Source: Apoderus coryli | Taxonomy: Eukaryota; Arthropoda; Insecta; Coleoptera; Attelabidae | Assembly: GCA_911728435.2 (NCBI GenBank) | Contig: OU452206.1 | Coordinates: forward strand, 9,578,297 to 9,642,296 | Direction: 5' to 3' | DNA: 64,000 nt | Notes under the pieces: model-generated | The model's database searches: none | The model's input: the letters and a program-made list of their open reading frames with translations, nothing else | What the model was told of the DNA's origin: nothing | Shown: one piece after another, positions 32,941-44,244 of the stretch | Layout of the letters: each line of letters starts with the position of its first letter | Position numbering within the stretch: the first letter of the stretch is position 1 | Program-made: the position numbers and the translations under genes

Positions 32941-33132
32941 ATTAGGTATAGTGTATCAAAAGTCAGTGTAAAATATATAAATTTAACGATTCTACCGGGG
33001 CTATCCGTTCCCATGCCTCTTTACATTATAAAAGGTCATCGAATGCAGCGTTTTTTGATACATTTCTCCCTCGTATATAAGACGTATAATATATCATGCC
33101 TGCTAAAATACCGACAGTAATAAAAATAACTA

Positions 33133-33457
33133 CAGTGACTGGAAAAAGTATTGTGTTAATGGTTAATCGAAAAAAAAGGCATAAAGTTTGCAAATAAATA
33201 TATGAATGAAACAAATAATTTTTGGCAACGTGTTATTTCCTCAGATTAATCTAAATATAATCGGATGGATATCATATGGTATGGCGAAGACTTAATGTGG
33301 AATTTAAACAAGAAACTGTGTGTCTGACAGTAAAACACGGTGGCAGAATATTGTAACCATGATCTGTTCAATAGTTCAATAGATCTATCAAATTAGATAA
33401 TAATTAAAAATAATTTTTAATAAAACCTCAAGTGGATGAAACTTTTTGCAGTCCCTG
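33133..33457 (+). mobile_element. Tc1-derived MITE, second copy
   Basis: The copy is 325 bp with tips CAGTGACTGGAAAAAGT and ACTTTTTGCAGTCCCTG, TA on both sides (33131-33132, 33458-33459). The body is nearly the same as 6603-6921, including the NNFWQRVI transposase scrap. It occupies the same place within family L, so it was carried along rather than inserted twice. Confidence 0.75.
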
Positions 33458-33722
33458 TATGAGACACGGCCAGTATACGACACGAGCAGAACACGTTGGG
33501 AGTTTAAGCATCAAGATTTACATGTGCAAAGTCAGCGTCTTCTTTTAAATATTTATCATCAGTTAAGATCTGAAAACAATGAAGTGACTGGTAACTGATG
33601 ATAAATATTTAAAAGAAGACGCTGGCTTTGCACATGTAAATCTTGATGCTTAAACTCCCAACGTGTTCTGCTCGTGTCGTATACTGGCCGCGTCTCATAC
33701 AGTGACTGCAAAAAGTTTCATC
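33435..33722. repeat. 131-bp-arm hairpin
   Basis: 33435-33565 and 33592-33722 are inverted copies with only a few mismatches, separated by 26 bp. The left arm starts in the right end of the Tc1 MITE. The right arm ends with an intact CAGTGACTGCAAAAAGTTTC tip. It therefore looks like a terminus duplicated and inverted during aborted transposition or repair. Confidence 0.85.
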
Positions 33723-34199
33723 ACATATACAATTTTTACGTTCACTGACTAAGTGAATAAAATTTGTTGTTAGTTTATAATATCAGAAGCATATTGTTAT
33801 AAATGTATCTACTTATATGCATAACAAGTATTAACAATAGTATTAATTATTATAAAAGTATGTTCCTTGCTGTTCGAACAGGGACTAGGTACGTATATGC
33901 ATCTATGTCTAAACTTCTAAAAACAAAAACAGTCTTTTTCAGCATAGGTTTATATGTTGCCGTGTTGGAGCGGCAAGGAAAACTACAGTATACTTTTATA
34001 CAAATGAACATACAATTGCTAATACACAAAGGATTTTTAAATTTTCGTAGGACATGTATTGTTTTGAGAAGTTAAAAGGGTGCGCCTATGGACAGCTGCG
34101 GTCGGTATTGACATTACAAAGGGATATCGAGTTGTAGTTTTTTATATAATTTTAAACTAACTTTAGAAACACTATACCTATGCCTAAAGAAGTAAGCAT

Positions 34200-34640
34200 T
34201 ATTTGTCCTCATTATTTTTCTTGTTTTTTATAATATGGTGTTTTGTATTTACAATTTTATATTCTGTGTACCGCTTATATCGATCGATGTTTTCTGTTCA
34301 TTTTGATAAAACGTGAAATGCTGCTGTATATAAGTACATGTAGTACCTATATCTTATATTATTTTTGAGTAAAAATATTGTTAACGTATTAGCGCAGCTA
34401 ACATACACACATCATGTTAGCTGTGGTATTAACGTGCTGCTTCGGTACATTACGTGGCGTGATCGGTATTTGTCGACATTATTGTCAGCAGGTACTTGAA
34501 TGCATATCGAACGGTTTTTGAATTGATTTTAAACGTTTCTCAGTTTTAAATAAATAGTTAGAATAATTATCTGTTATTTTTCGGTGGTGAATATTGTTAA
34601 TTAATTTGTTATGATAATAGATAGTATGGGGTAAGTCGTA
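34200..34640. repeat. Dispersed repeat, second copy
   Basis: Diverged counterpart of 29880-30240. It also contains an imperfect hairpin (arms around CAGCTAACAT and ATGTTAGCTG, about 34384-34434). No ORF. Confidence 0.45.
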
Positions 34641-34916
34641 GTAAATAATTAGTTGCGTACTTCTTTCGATAATTAAGTAACTGTTGAGTTGTGTTATCTA
34701 TGCATTACTTAATTTGTTTCCTGAATGTAAATCTTGGGATGATGAAATGATCTGAAATGGGCACTCACACTTACCCATTTTTGTTGTTTTAGATGTGATT
34801 GTTTTTTTTTATACTTAATCTTTCTTTTTTTTGTTCTCGAACCATTTTTGTTTTAATGTTTGTATTGTTTTTCCTTTTTTGGGTTTACATTTCGCTTGTC
34901 TATGTTTATTACGAAA

Positions 34917-34982
34917 CGTTTACAATCACATACAGTTTAAAGATATTGTCAAAAGTTTTTAAACGGTATGTGATTGTAAACG
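34917..34982. repeat. Short hairpin with 17-bp perfect arms
   Basis: CGTTTACAATCACATAC at 34917-34933 is exactly inverted at 34966-34982, with a 32-nt loop. Its role is unknown. Confidence 0.75.
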
Positions 34983-35219
34983 TGATGTTTTATGAAACAG
35001 ATGTATTTTTATGTAAAAAAAGATTTTAGTTTAAACAATGATATTTTTAGAATGTTATTTTATTTTCAAGAAAAATAAACTGTTGCCCTCGAGGCACGAA
35101 TAGCTCTCCATATTTAAGTGTAAAATTAATAATTTGATGACTTTTTACGTACATATTTTATATTTCAGATCTTCTTGTACGCAAAATGATTGATTTTTTT
35201 TTAGTTTTATTATAAAATT

Positions 35220-36185
35220 TATTTTGCCCCCTTTTCTACTATTTACGAACCCCTATGTAAACAAAATTGTTATGCTGCATGTTGTAGGTTATCTTATATC
35301 AAAGCTATATATAAGTAGCCAACTTTTCTGTTATATTTGGAAAAAAATTTTTTTTCGTTTTTGACCCTTTTTCGAACGCCTGTGTGAACCAGTTCATTTA
35401 TTTAGCATTTTTTAGGTTATATTCTATTACAACTGTGAAAAATTATTCCGTATTCCGAATAAGTTTAGGAAGTATATATGTTTTTATTTTGACCCCTTTT
35501 ACACTATTTACGAACGCCTATGAAAACAAGTTAATTATAACACATTTTTTAGGTTATATTCTATCAAAGCTATAAATAACTAGTCAATATTCTGCTATGT
35601 TTAAGAAATTTGTTTTCCTAAACTTTTTACCCCATTTTACACTTTTTTCGAATGTCAATGTGGTCTAATTGTTTAGGTTAAATATTTTAGGTTATGTTTA
35701 ATTAAACGCACAAAAAATTATTCAATATTTCGGATAAGTTTAAGAACTATGATTTTTTAAATTTTTGAACCCTCTTTTAAACCCCTTGCCGACGCTCAAA
35801 TCCGTTAAGTGGTTTTTGAGTTATCACGGATACAAATTTTTTCTGACCCTTTTATAGAACTTTCACGGACGCCTATGGTACATTAATTTTTGTCGTGTAT
35901 TTTTAACACCAATTCCACTAGTTAGGTATATATAAAATTTTTTACATTTTAATTTTTTTTTTACCCCTTTTTCTACTATTTCCGAACACCTATGTAAATA
36001 AAAATTTTATGCTGCATTTTTTAGGTTATTTTATATTAAAGCTATATATCATTAGCCAATTTTTCTGATATATTTGAGAAACATTTTTTTTTCGTTTTTG
36101 ACCTTCTTTTAGACTATTTTCGAACGCCTGTGTGAACCAATTCTTTTATGTAACATTTTTTAGGTTATATTCTATCACTATGAAA
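35220..36185. repeat. Degenerate tandem repeat, period about 130 bp
   Basis: At least seven diverged units share the order: CCCCTTTT, ACTATTTACGAACGCCTATG, AACA(A), TTTTTTAGGTTATATTCTAT, CAAAGCTAT and an ATTTTTCTG-TATATTT block. Examples begin near 35229, 35360, 35494, 35628, 35860, 35966 and 36105. There is no ORF of significance. It looks like an old satellite or tandem array. Confidence 0.65.
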
Positions 36186-37165
36186 CTATGACAAATAGGT
36201 GGAATGACATACACACACGTTGATAAAAAACAATCTGACAATCTTAAAAGGTCTCCTAACAAATAATGGCTATCCTGTGAATTTGTTGAACAAGATCTTC
36301 AATGAACACCGGATCCGAGATAGAGCAGTACAGAATGACAATCAAAACATGTTACCATTGATCAGGTTACCACTGATATATATACCGGGTGTTTTCCATA
36401 GACTTAGCAACATATTAAAGTCAGATTTAGTGTCCATCGCCCCGTATTACAAGAAAACGACACGATCCTTGTTCAGTAAACTTAAAGACAGACCAAAGAA
36501 CATAAATTATCACTATGTTTTGTTTTCTTTTATAATTATATTTAATTATGTTGTGCCCTAAATGTAGTATCCAGAAGAGTAAAGTCCGTACAAAATAAAG
36601 TAGATCTCTTTTACATGCCCCATTTTTCAATTAGGTATTATTATTTGCTTCAATTTTATTTAACAAAACGGGCAGATACTTTACTTGCGTTTACGCAACA
36701 CAGCGTGATTTTAATTTTTTACGATTTTCTTTGATATTTCCGTTGCTCTTAAAGTTAGCTCAAAATATTTTTAATCAAAATTAGAGGGAATTTTACGTAT
36801 CATTTTTTATTAACTTAAATATTATGTCATGACTTGTTTCCATTTTTCTTCTCTTGACAAATCCGTAATATGCAAAATGCCTGTCTATTTAGTCAAAATC
36901 AGTCAGAATAACTACAAACCATATTTTCACCACTAAATTTAGTGTTTGCTAATTAGGCTTTAGTTCACTGAAAAGGGACAATGATAATTAATTGACGCAT
37001 TATTATAAATCAGGGACATTATCATGAAGACAAAAAATAAACAAAACAAAACTTATAAATAACAAACTAATGTTAAGACTCAAAATGTTGGCCATTATTA
37101 GAAAAAAAAATCTAAACAAACGATGACATTATATATTTTTATTTTATTTTTTTTATTTATTATTA
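36186..37165. other. No gene recognised
   Basis: A 113-codon frame at 36220-36561 and an antisense 67-codon frame have no motifs. The sequence is otherwise AT-rich. Part of the 36220 frame (LLTNNGYPVNLLNKIFNEH) could be a remnant of a retroelement ORF but I cannot support that. Confidence 0.25.
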
Positions 37166-37169
37166 TATA

Positions 37170-38088
37170 CAGGGTGTCCCATTAATTAAAATTTAATTAA
37201 AAAAATAATATTTATTGTGTCTAACAGGCTTGCGCGCAAATGCGTATGTGAAACTTCGTTTATACCTACCTTCAATTATTTTCAAATAAATCAGTGTCCA
37301 AAAGGCGTCCAGAAAGGTTTTAAAATGGGGGCTAAAATTTGAAAATTATGTTAAAATCGAAATAAATTAATAGAAGTATTTAATCTGGACCTGATATAAC
37401 CTCCAAATCCGTGTATATAGATAGTATATCGATTTTTTTAAAAGAGTGTCATTATCAGTGGCGTGTGAAGCAAGTTTTACAAACACAAATCAATTAGCAC
37501 ACAACATGATACAACAGATTTCGAAATGAAATGCTAAAATATTTCCAAATATACTTAATACAACAAAGCTCAAAGAAACATATTAAGTATGTAAAGAATT
37601 AAGTGAAAATTTTTTTAAACATCCCGAATTTTTTTGATTTACCGGCATTGAAATGTAGTAGACGTTAGTTTTATTAACAATGACAATTTTTCCAGTTTGG
37701 ACTTTTACTCTTTTTAAATTCATATTATAGACATACAGGGTGGATATCGATAGGCAAAAAAATCCTCTACAAAACTTTTTGGCACTGGAAAGATGTACAA
37801 TCCAGAAATATTTTCAATTATACAGGGTAGTTCACAAACGCGCAGCAGACAAAACTTGCTTTTTCGTAATGCGACACCGCTCTAAAAGACAAACAACAAA
37901 CATGTATCTATTAAAAATTTTATTCTATTTAAACTTAAATTGTCCAAAAATGTGTGTTTAAACCATTTTATTTTTAGTTTTTAAGAACGTCTTTTTGGAT
38001 ATTATTAAAATATTATTAACAAAAATAAATATAAATATATATTTACGGAAAGCTATTCCTGTGTCAGGGGTACCAATTATTTTTTAAG
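37170..38088. repeat. TACAGGGTG-type repeat fragments
   Basis: Mariner-like tips occur at 37170 (TACAGGGTGTCCCATT), 37735 (TACAGGGTGG) and 37823 (TACAGGGTAG). The first is followed by sequence parallel to 39386-39780: GTGTCTAACA, AAAGGTTTTAAAAT, AGTGGCGTG, ACAACAG. These are non-autonomous repeat copies without coding sequence. Confidence 0.55.
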
Positions 38089-39262
38089 ACGGTGTTACGG
38101 CTGACTTGCTAAGATGGATATGGTCATATATCACTAGAAGAAAACAAGTTGTTTCTTTATACAATTTTGAATCTGAAGCTTTTAATGTACCATCTGGTGT
38201 TCCTCAGGGTAGTCATCTGGGTCCTCTGTTTTTTATTATATATATCAGTGACATAAACACATGCTTCAAAAATTCCCAATTTAAACTTTATGCAGACGAC
38301 CTAAAATTATATAAAACTGTGTCTAATCTTAATGACAGCAAGCTATTGCAAGATGATTTGGATAGGCTGTTTGAGTATTGTGCTCAACGCAGTTTATTTT
38401 TGAATTTGCTAAAGTGCGTTGCCATATCATTTACTAGAAATAACAATATCCATGATTGCGACTACACTATTGGAAACCATTCGTTGGTTAAGGTCGCAGA
38501 AGTGAGAGATTTCGGCGTAATCATGAATAATAAAATGTTTAAGCAACATATTGACGCACTTATAACTAGCTGTAACAGAACTTTGTGGTTTATTATTAGA
38601 AATTCCAAAGATTTGAGGAATCCTAGAACATTGCTCTCTTTATATTATTCTCTCATTTACGGAAAGCTGAGTTTTGCATCAACAGTGTGGTGTCCGCAAT
38701 ATGCGTGCTATATACAACGTATCGAGAGTATACAACATAAGTTTTTGAACTACTTGGCATATAAGTCCGTCATCATACTGAGTTTTCCCGTGAATTACAA
38801 TCCCATTATGCGAAGATATTCAATAATATCATTGCAAAAGAGAAGGCAACTCTCTGATTTATTATTTATATTTAAGATTTTAAAAGGCTTTCTGCAGTCA
38901 GCTTCTATTTTAGAAAACATTATTTTTAACGAGCCACTTAGAACATTGAGGAACAATGAGTTATTTGTTATTCGATTTAGACGAACTAATGCTGGACAAA
39001 ATTCTCCTATCTGTAGGATGTTAAAGACTTTTAATTTATTGATTGTGGATTTCGATTTACCCACTATGTCTAAATATACATTTAACATATTTGCAAGAAA
39101 CATGATTAACCAACTATTGTATTTGCACTCTTATGTATGTTTTTTTTTTTGGTAAGTTCTATTGACTAAATCACTGAACATGTATATTAAACTGTGGGTA
39201 CTGTTTTGGATCTTTGATCTGTGTGTACCCCGAATTGCTAAATAAATAAGCAAATAAAGACT
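38089..39262 (+). mobile_element. 5'-truncated LINE inserted in a repeat
   Basis: The left junction follows GTACCAATTATTTTTTAAG and the right junction precedes ACTTGTTTAAAATTTAT. In the uninterrupted repeat copy at 40045-40085 these flanks are adjacent (GTACCAATTTTGACTTGTTT), which marks the insertion cleanly. The element holds an RT ORF and ends in an (AAATAAATAAG)-type tail. Confidence 0.75.
38106..39155 (+). CDS. LINE reverse transcriptase, C-terminal 349 aa, open
   Basis: The frame begins MLRWIWSYITRRKQVVSLY and has RT motifs SGVPQGSHLGPLFFIIYISD (about residues 30-49) and FKLYADDLKLYK with catalytic YADD (about 62-65). It continues through the jockey-type thumb: NLLKCVAISFTRN, VRDFGVIMNNKMFKQHI and LYYSLIYGKLSFASTVW. 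No stop or frameshift occurs in 349 codons. The endonuclease and the first RT motifs, including the first catalytic Asp, are missing, so it cannot mobilise itself. The frame is open because the copy is young, not because it is a complete gene. Confidence 0.85.
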   Translation: MLRWIWSYITRRKQVVSLYNFESEAFNVPSGVPQGSHLGPLFFIIYISDINTCFKNSQFKLYADDLKLYKTVSNLNDSKLLQDDLDRLFEYCAQRSLFLNLLKCVAISFTRNNNIHDCDYTIGNHSLVKVAEVRDFGVIMNNKMFKQHIDALITSCNRTLWFIIRNSKDLRNPRTLLSLYYSLIYGKLSFASTVWCPQYACYIQRIESIQHKFLNYLAYKSVIILSFPVNYNPIMRRYSIISLQKRRQLSDLLFIFKILKGFLQSASILENIIFNEPLRTLRNNELFVIRFRRTNAGQNSPICRMLKTFNLLIVDFDLPTMSKYTFNIFARNMINQLLYLHSYVCFFFW

Positions 39263-39385
39263 TGTTTAAAATTTATCCAGGGTATCCACTTCCACTTTAA
39301 AATTTTGACTGACATTCTGTGTATTTTTTATGGATTATGGAAGAAAACGTTTTTCTAAAAATTTCAAAACAAGCAATGATGAAAT

Positions 39386-39945
39386 ACAGGGTGTCCCATT
39401 AATAATAATCATAATCTTTATTGTGTCTAACAAACTTGCGCCGTAATACAAGACAAATCTTAAACATAGTTTCTTCCTAACTTCATTTCTAAAAAAAAAA
39501 TAGTGTCCAAAAGGTTTTAAAATAAAAAAAGTATGTTAAAATCGAAATATATTAATAGAATTATTTAATAAAATATGAAACTGCACCTAAAATTACTTCC
39601 AAATACGTGTGTATAGGGAGTATGTGGCGTTTTTGTAAAAGAGGGTCATTCTCAGTGGCGTGCAGGAGTAATTTTCACAAACACAAATAAATAAGCAGAA
39701 TGCTGGCGTTTTAGATACAACAGGTTTTGAAATTTAATGCTAAAATAGAAATAAGTGAAATTTTTTAAACTTCCGGTATATTTTGGTTTTATGGGCATTA
39801 AAATGTAGTAAATGTAAATGTTATTAAAAAATCAAAGGCTTAGTTGTCTAGATAGAGGGTGTCAAAGGTTCATAATTCAAAAACTCCTTTAAATATTTTT
39901 TCTGTATTGTCGGTCGAATATAGCAACACCCCGTATATTAAGAAA
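39386..39945. mobile_element. Non-autonomous TACAGGGTGT element
   Basis: It starts TACAGGGTGTCCCATT and ends CAACACCCCGTA, short inverted tips like those of mariner-type elements. The internal blocks (AGTGGCGTG, AGATACAACAG, GTCTAGATAGAGGGTGTC) also occur in the palindromic block at 30391-32260. No ORF. Confidence 0.6.
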
Positions 39946-40244
39946 AAACAGTGCGTCCTTGCGTAGATACTTGAATTATTAACAAAAATAAATATAAAGG
40001 TATGTTTACCTACGGAACGCTATTACTATCTCAGGGGTACCAATTTTGACTTGTTTAAAATTTATAGAATGTGTTCACTTCCACTTTAAAATATTGACTA
40101 ACATGCTGTGTATTTTTTTACGGATTATGGAATACAATGCTTTTCTAAAACTATTTTAGTAAAAACCGGACGCAGGTTACATCAAGAAGTTTTTGATGTA
40201 TTTTAGTTTAAAATGTAATCAAGTTGGTCGGTAATAATATATAG
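39946..40244. repeat. Dispersed repeat leading into the tandem array
   Basis: It holds another copy of the ATTATTAACAAAAATAAATA block with ACGGAACGCTATTACT and the GGGGTACCAATTTTGACTTG segment that shows the pre-insertion state for the LINE at 38089. It runs into the first array unit. Confidence 0.5.
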
Positions 40245-43200
40245 GGTGTTCTATTTAAAATAAGCAAGTTAACATCAACTCCCGTATCACCGGAAAAATG
40301 CGATTATCTTTAACCTAACGACTTTAGTGCCCCTAAATTTTCATAACTGCCAATACCAATCGTGATTACTCCTGTCGAGATCTATAGAGAGATATAAGTT
40401 AATATTTTAAAATCTTATCCAAATATAATATTTTACAGAAACATAGGGTCTCGAATGATTACTCACTTGTTTACACTATCTGTAAAGTTTTTCTCTGTTT
40501 TTTTTGTTTTGTTTTTATATTTGTACTAGTCTGAAATATTTTATAGAACACAGTAGAACTATATACTTTTTTATGTTTTTGTGGCACGGTGATATATCGA
40601 TTTTTATTTTTTGCGTATTATATTTCAATAAGTTTATTATATTATTTTGTTCAGTACAGAGTCTTTCGTAGAAGTGTAAGGATGTGTTATAGTTTTAAAA
40701 TATATTTTTGGGTGCGTGGATAATTATTATATAATAGATACCGTATGTTATAATAGGGTGTCTTAAGTTTTTGATCTTGATCAAATTGATTTAATTACAT
40801 TTTATTTATTTTTTTATTTCGCAGATATTTATCACCGTCGCGTCGTCGTCGGGTCCATCGCGTAATAGTAATGTGTTATAATATGTGAAAAAGTGCGTTA
40901 TCTGATTTATACTTTTGTCGAGCTACTTACGTTTTTAATCCAAAAGTGTTCCTTTGCGAAAAAAATAGTGCTTTGATCTACGTGAAGCGTAGTAGTATTG
41001 GTATGGAAAATGGATGCAGGAGTATAAGCAAAGGAAAGCGGATTAGGTGTAAGTTATTTAAATTTTAGTATTGATAACTTTTTAAGGGCGAACAGAGTGG
41101 CTACATCAGCCTGCAGCACGAAATAATTATTTTTTTCGAATTTTTTCGATGTGAGTAATAATTAGACAGGCCAAGCCCGTACTTTGTGGCGGATATATGA
41201 ATTATATTACACGAGGGTGGTTTGATAATTTCTTGACTTTTAAAGGAAACTAATTATTTTTTTTTTGTAAAAAATTATTGGTACATGTAAATGGTACATG
41301 TGTATGTAAATAGCAATTTTTTAATATGCTAACATCATCATTAATTTGCTGAATATTTCTTTGTCTTGTTGTCTTGCAAACTTTTTGTTAACTAAAATGC
41401 GTTTAAAAGATATTCGTATAATATATGAAATAACGAGAGCACATAAAATTTGTATGTAGTCTGCATAATATAGCCTATTTTGTATTTCAGTTATAAATTA
41501 TAAACTTTTATGATTATTTACTTTAAGTACATGCAATAAATTTTCTCTGATATCTTACGATTTTGTTGGAGTCCACAGCTAGTTGTGTTCATAAGAGTCT
41601 ACTTATTGATCATGTAATAAAAAAACTTCCAAAATAGGAGTTATTTAGAGCTGCAGGATAATGCACGTGCCCCGCGAGCTGGATATACTGAAAATCTTTT
41701 TTGATTCATAATTTTATTTGGCTAGATCAACATATTTAAATTTAGAAGTCTTGTTCCTAATTTCTAAAAGTAGTTGTAAATTCTTGTCACAAAACACATG
41801 TCTTAAACTGACTTTATTTATAATTTAATTTTAAATGACTCTATAAATTGCTAAAACATTTTTTTTTTTGTACATTTCAGGAGTGCCCATAGGCCCTAGT
41901 TTAGTTAAGGTTAAGCATGGAATGAAATGGAGGAGTGGAGTTTAATGCAGAAGTGTTTATTCACATGGTATGTAATCTTCAAATAAATTCAATAATATTT
42001 GGCATAATATATATTCGAAAAAAAATAATCCGCTTAAGTTGATAACTAAACAATAGTTTCTTTGTTACAGATATTTTAAATCATACAACGTTGGCCGGTA
42101 ACGCGTAAAAATTAAACTGTTATTTGCTCCTCGGAACTGTGGACTTTTGTGAGTTTTTGAGGTGGCAATTGCGATTTTCGAAGTCGTTAAATTAAAAAGT
42201 AGCTCGACTCGTGATTGTAGTATCGGAAGAAACGAAAATATCAAGATTTCAATTGGATAATTGCAACATGGCTACTGGTTTTGAAGCATATTCGACGATT
42301 TTGAGGTGTAAGTCAATTGAAAAATATTTGTAGATATAGAAATGGAAATATTTTAAAACCATCCTGTTAGAAATAACAGTTATCCCACGCTGCTCACATC
42401 TGATTATTATTTATAACATTTTTATATTTTCTTCTACAATCACAATCATTTTACAAATGTAACCAAATCAATAATTGTGCAACTCTATTCAAAAATCATC
42501 TAAGTTGTCCACGAAAATAACATATATATCCTTGTGTTCAACTTATTTATAATAGTTTTACTTGTTTTTGCAGAAGTGCTCTCGAGTAAAAGTATTTCAG
42601 AACCATGGCAGACAGAAAAGATACTACAGTAATTAATAGGAAGAACTTTATTTAAGGCTGCTCTTTTTTTTGAAGTAATAAAATCACAATTTGTTTCAAA
42701 ATATTTTAATTAAGTTTAACAAAACCAAGTCGTTTTAAACTCATTTTTGTTATGTTTACACACAACTTTAAAATCACACATCTTTCAAAATTTTAAGTTT
42801 CTTTTTATCACCGGATTTCAAATTAAAATTTAATCATAAATAAATTTCAATAAAGATAGAAGTAATTTGAAAAAGTAGTCCATTCTCATGTGGAATTATA
42901 ATTCTAATAATTGGAATTTGATTTTACATTATTAAAAGAGACAAGTAGGTATTAGCATTTCTATAGAGCAGCCTTCATCAACTCTCAGATTATATTGATC
43001 GATATAATCAACATCACAAAGCCACAAAACCAATTTAGGAATTCTCAAACGTGATTTACTTTAAGCAGGTTGGTTGATAAATAATTTTGTTTTGACTGTT
43101 AAAATTAAAACCCATTGCTTTTCCAGAAGGAGTTTTCCTGTAACGAGTATAGCAATAATGTATGGGTAATTCATTCCAAACCATGGAAATGTTGATGAAG

Positions 43201-44244
43201 CGGAGCAAAGCTTGCGAAGAAACAACCAACAGCGATACTGTTACAACCCGAAATAAATCTAGACACCAAATATTTTTGCTTATTGCAGGTTAGTTTGATT
43301 TTATATTATATTAATAATAAATAACTTTATTTCCCAATACGTGTCATCACAAAAAAAAAAAGATTTCTAAAAACAAAATAATACACTTTTATAATAACAT
43401 TAAGCGACATACTATATGTAATTACAAAAACTATAGCAGAAATGACAACTATTGGGAACTTAACCCTGTTTCTCCTAAAACAGCATACAGACAGTTAAAA
43501 AAAACAGGAAAACTCCTTCGCAAACACAAATATATTTTTTTGCATTCTTTTATTAATCATAAAGTGCTGAAGCCCCGCAATATCGTATGCCCCTATTCAT
43601 TAATTTCTGTATGGAAAGCTATTCGTGCCTTATGCGTACCAGTTTTTTTTAAGAAGTGCTTAAAATTGATTCAGGGTGACTACCTCCGCTTTTAATGGTC
43701 CACAACTACTTTAGTAAAAAAAACGAATTGTTTACAACAGTTTACTTTGGTCATATCCTAAAGTTTTGCGAGTTTAACATTGTATTTAAGTTTCTCGTTG
43801 TATATTTTCATAGTTGACTGGGTCAGTTGTAAACAAAAATGTGATCTTTTGAAAATTTCGAAACCTACGCATATTCGATATCTAATAAAATTCTTTATTT
43901 TTAATGTCAAATTAGATAAAATTACCAAGACACATAGTGCATTTTAAAAAATTGACTTTTGACTGTTTTTTTTTTTTTTTAATTTAATTTTTAATCTTTT
44001 TTTTGAGACCACACCGTTTAAAAAAATAGTAACAAGAGGTGTTACGAATGCAGGTTAAACAAACCTCTATACAAGAATCTTCATGCACATTGATAAGTAT
44101 TTAAAATTTCTGTATAAGGACAAATAACGTTTTTTGGTCGAGCTTCAAAAGTTATTTTAGACCTAAAACTTCAAAAACGGCTTGAATTAGGTACATCATA
44201 CATATATCATTATGTATCTAGAATTGTAGGCCGGAAATGAAAAA
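40245..44244 (+). ncRNA. Array unit 1: predicted spliced non-coding RNA
   Basis: Predicted exons: A 40825-41048 (acceptor GCAG, donor GTAAGT), B 41881-41967 (acceptor TTTCAG, donor GTATGT), C 42071-42307 (acceptor TTACAG, donor GTAAGT), D from 42574 (acceptor TTGCAG) running to an AATAAA pair near 42840-42855, and E 43127-43288 (acceptor TTCCAG, donor GTTAGT). D therefore looks like a terminal exon and E an alternative or later exon. ORFs are short: exon C happens to contain an ATG (ATGGCTACTGG) absent from other units, and E holds a 37-codon frame from ATGGAAATG. A function cannot be inferred. Confidence 0.5.

Larger units (their letters stand above)
32944..34186. mobile_element. TIR repeat (family L), copy 2
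   Basis: The copy matches 6414-7262 in order: GATTCTACCGGGGCTATCCG near 32990, the Tc1 MITE, AAAAGGGTGCGC and GTCGGTATTGACATTACAAA near 34108. Ends are AGGTATAGTG and, inverted, CACTATACCT. It is longer than copy 1 because of the added hairpin at 33435-33722. Confidence 0.6.

Noticed and set aside
33435..33722. CRISPR-like or tRNA-like structure
   Set aside because: A single inverted pair derived from a transposon end. There are no spaced direct repeats and no cloverleaf.
42269..42307. ATG-started frame MATGFEAYSTIL in exon C of unit 1
   Set aside because: The ATG is created by a private change. Other units read CATACTGGCTCC or CATCATAGCTCC at this place, so it is not a conserved start.
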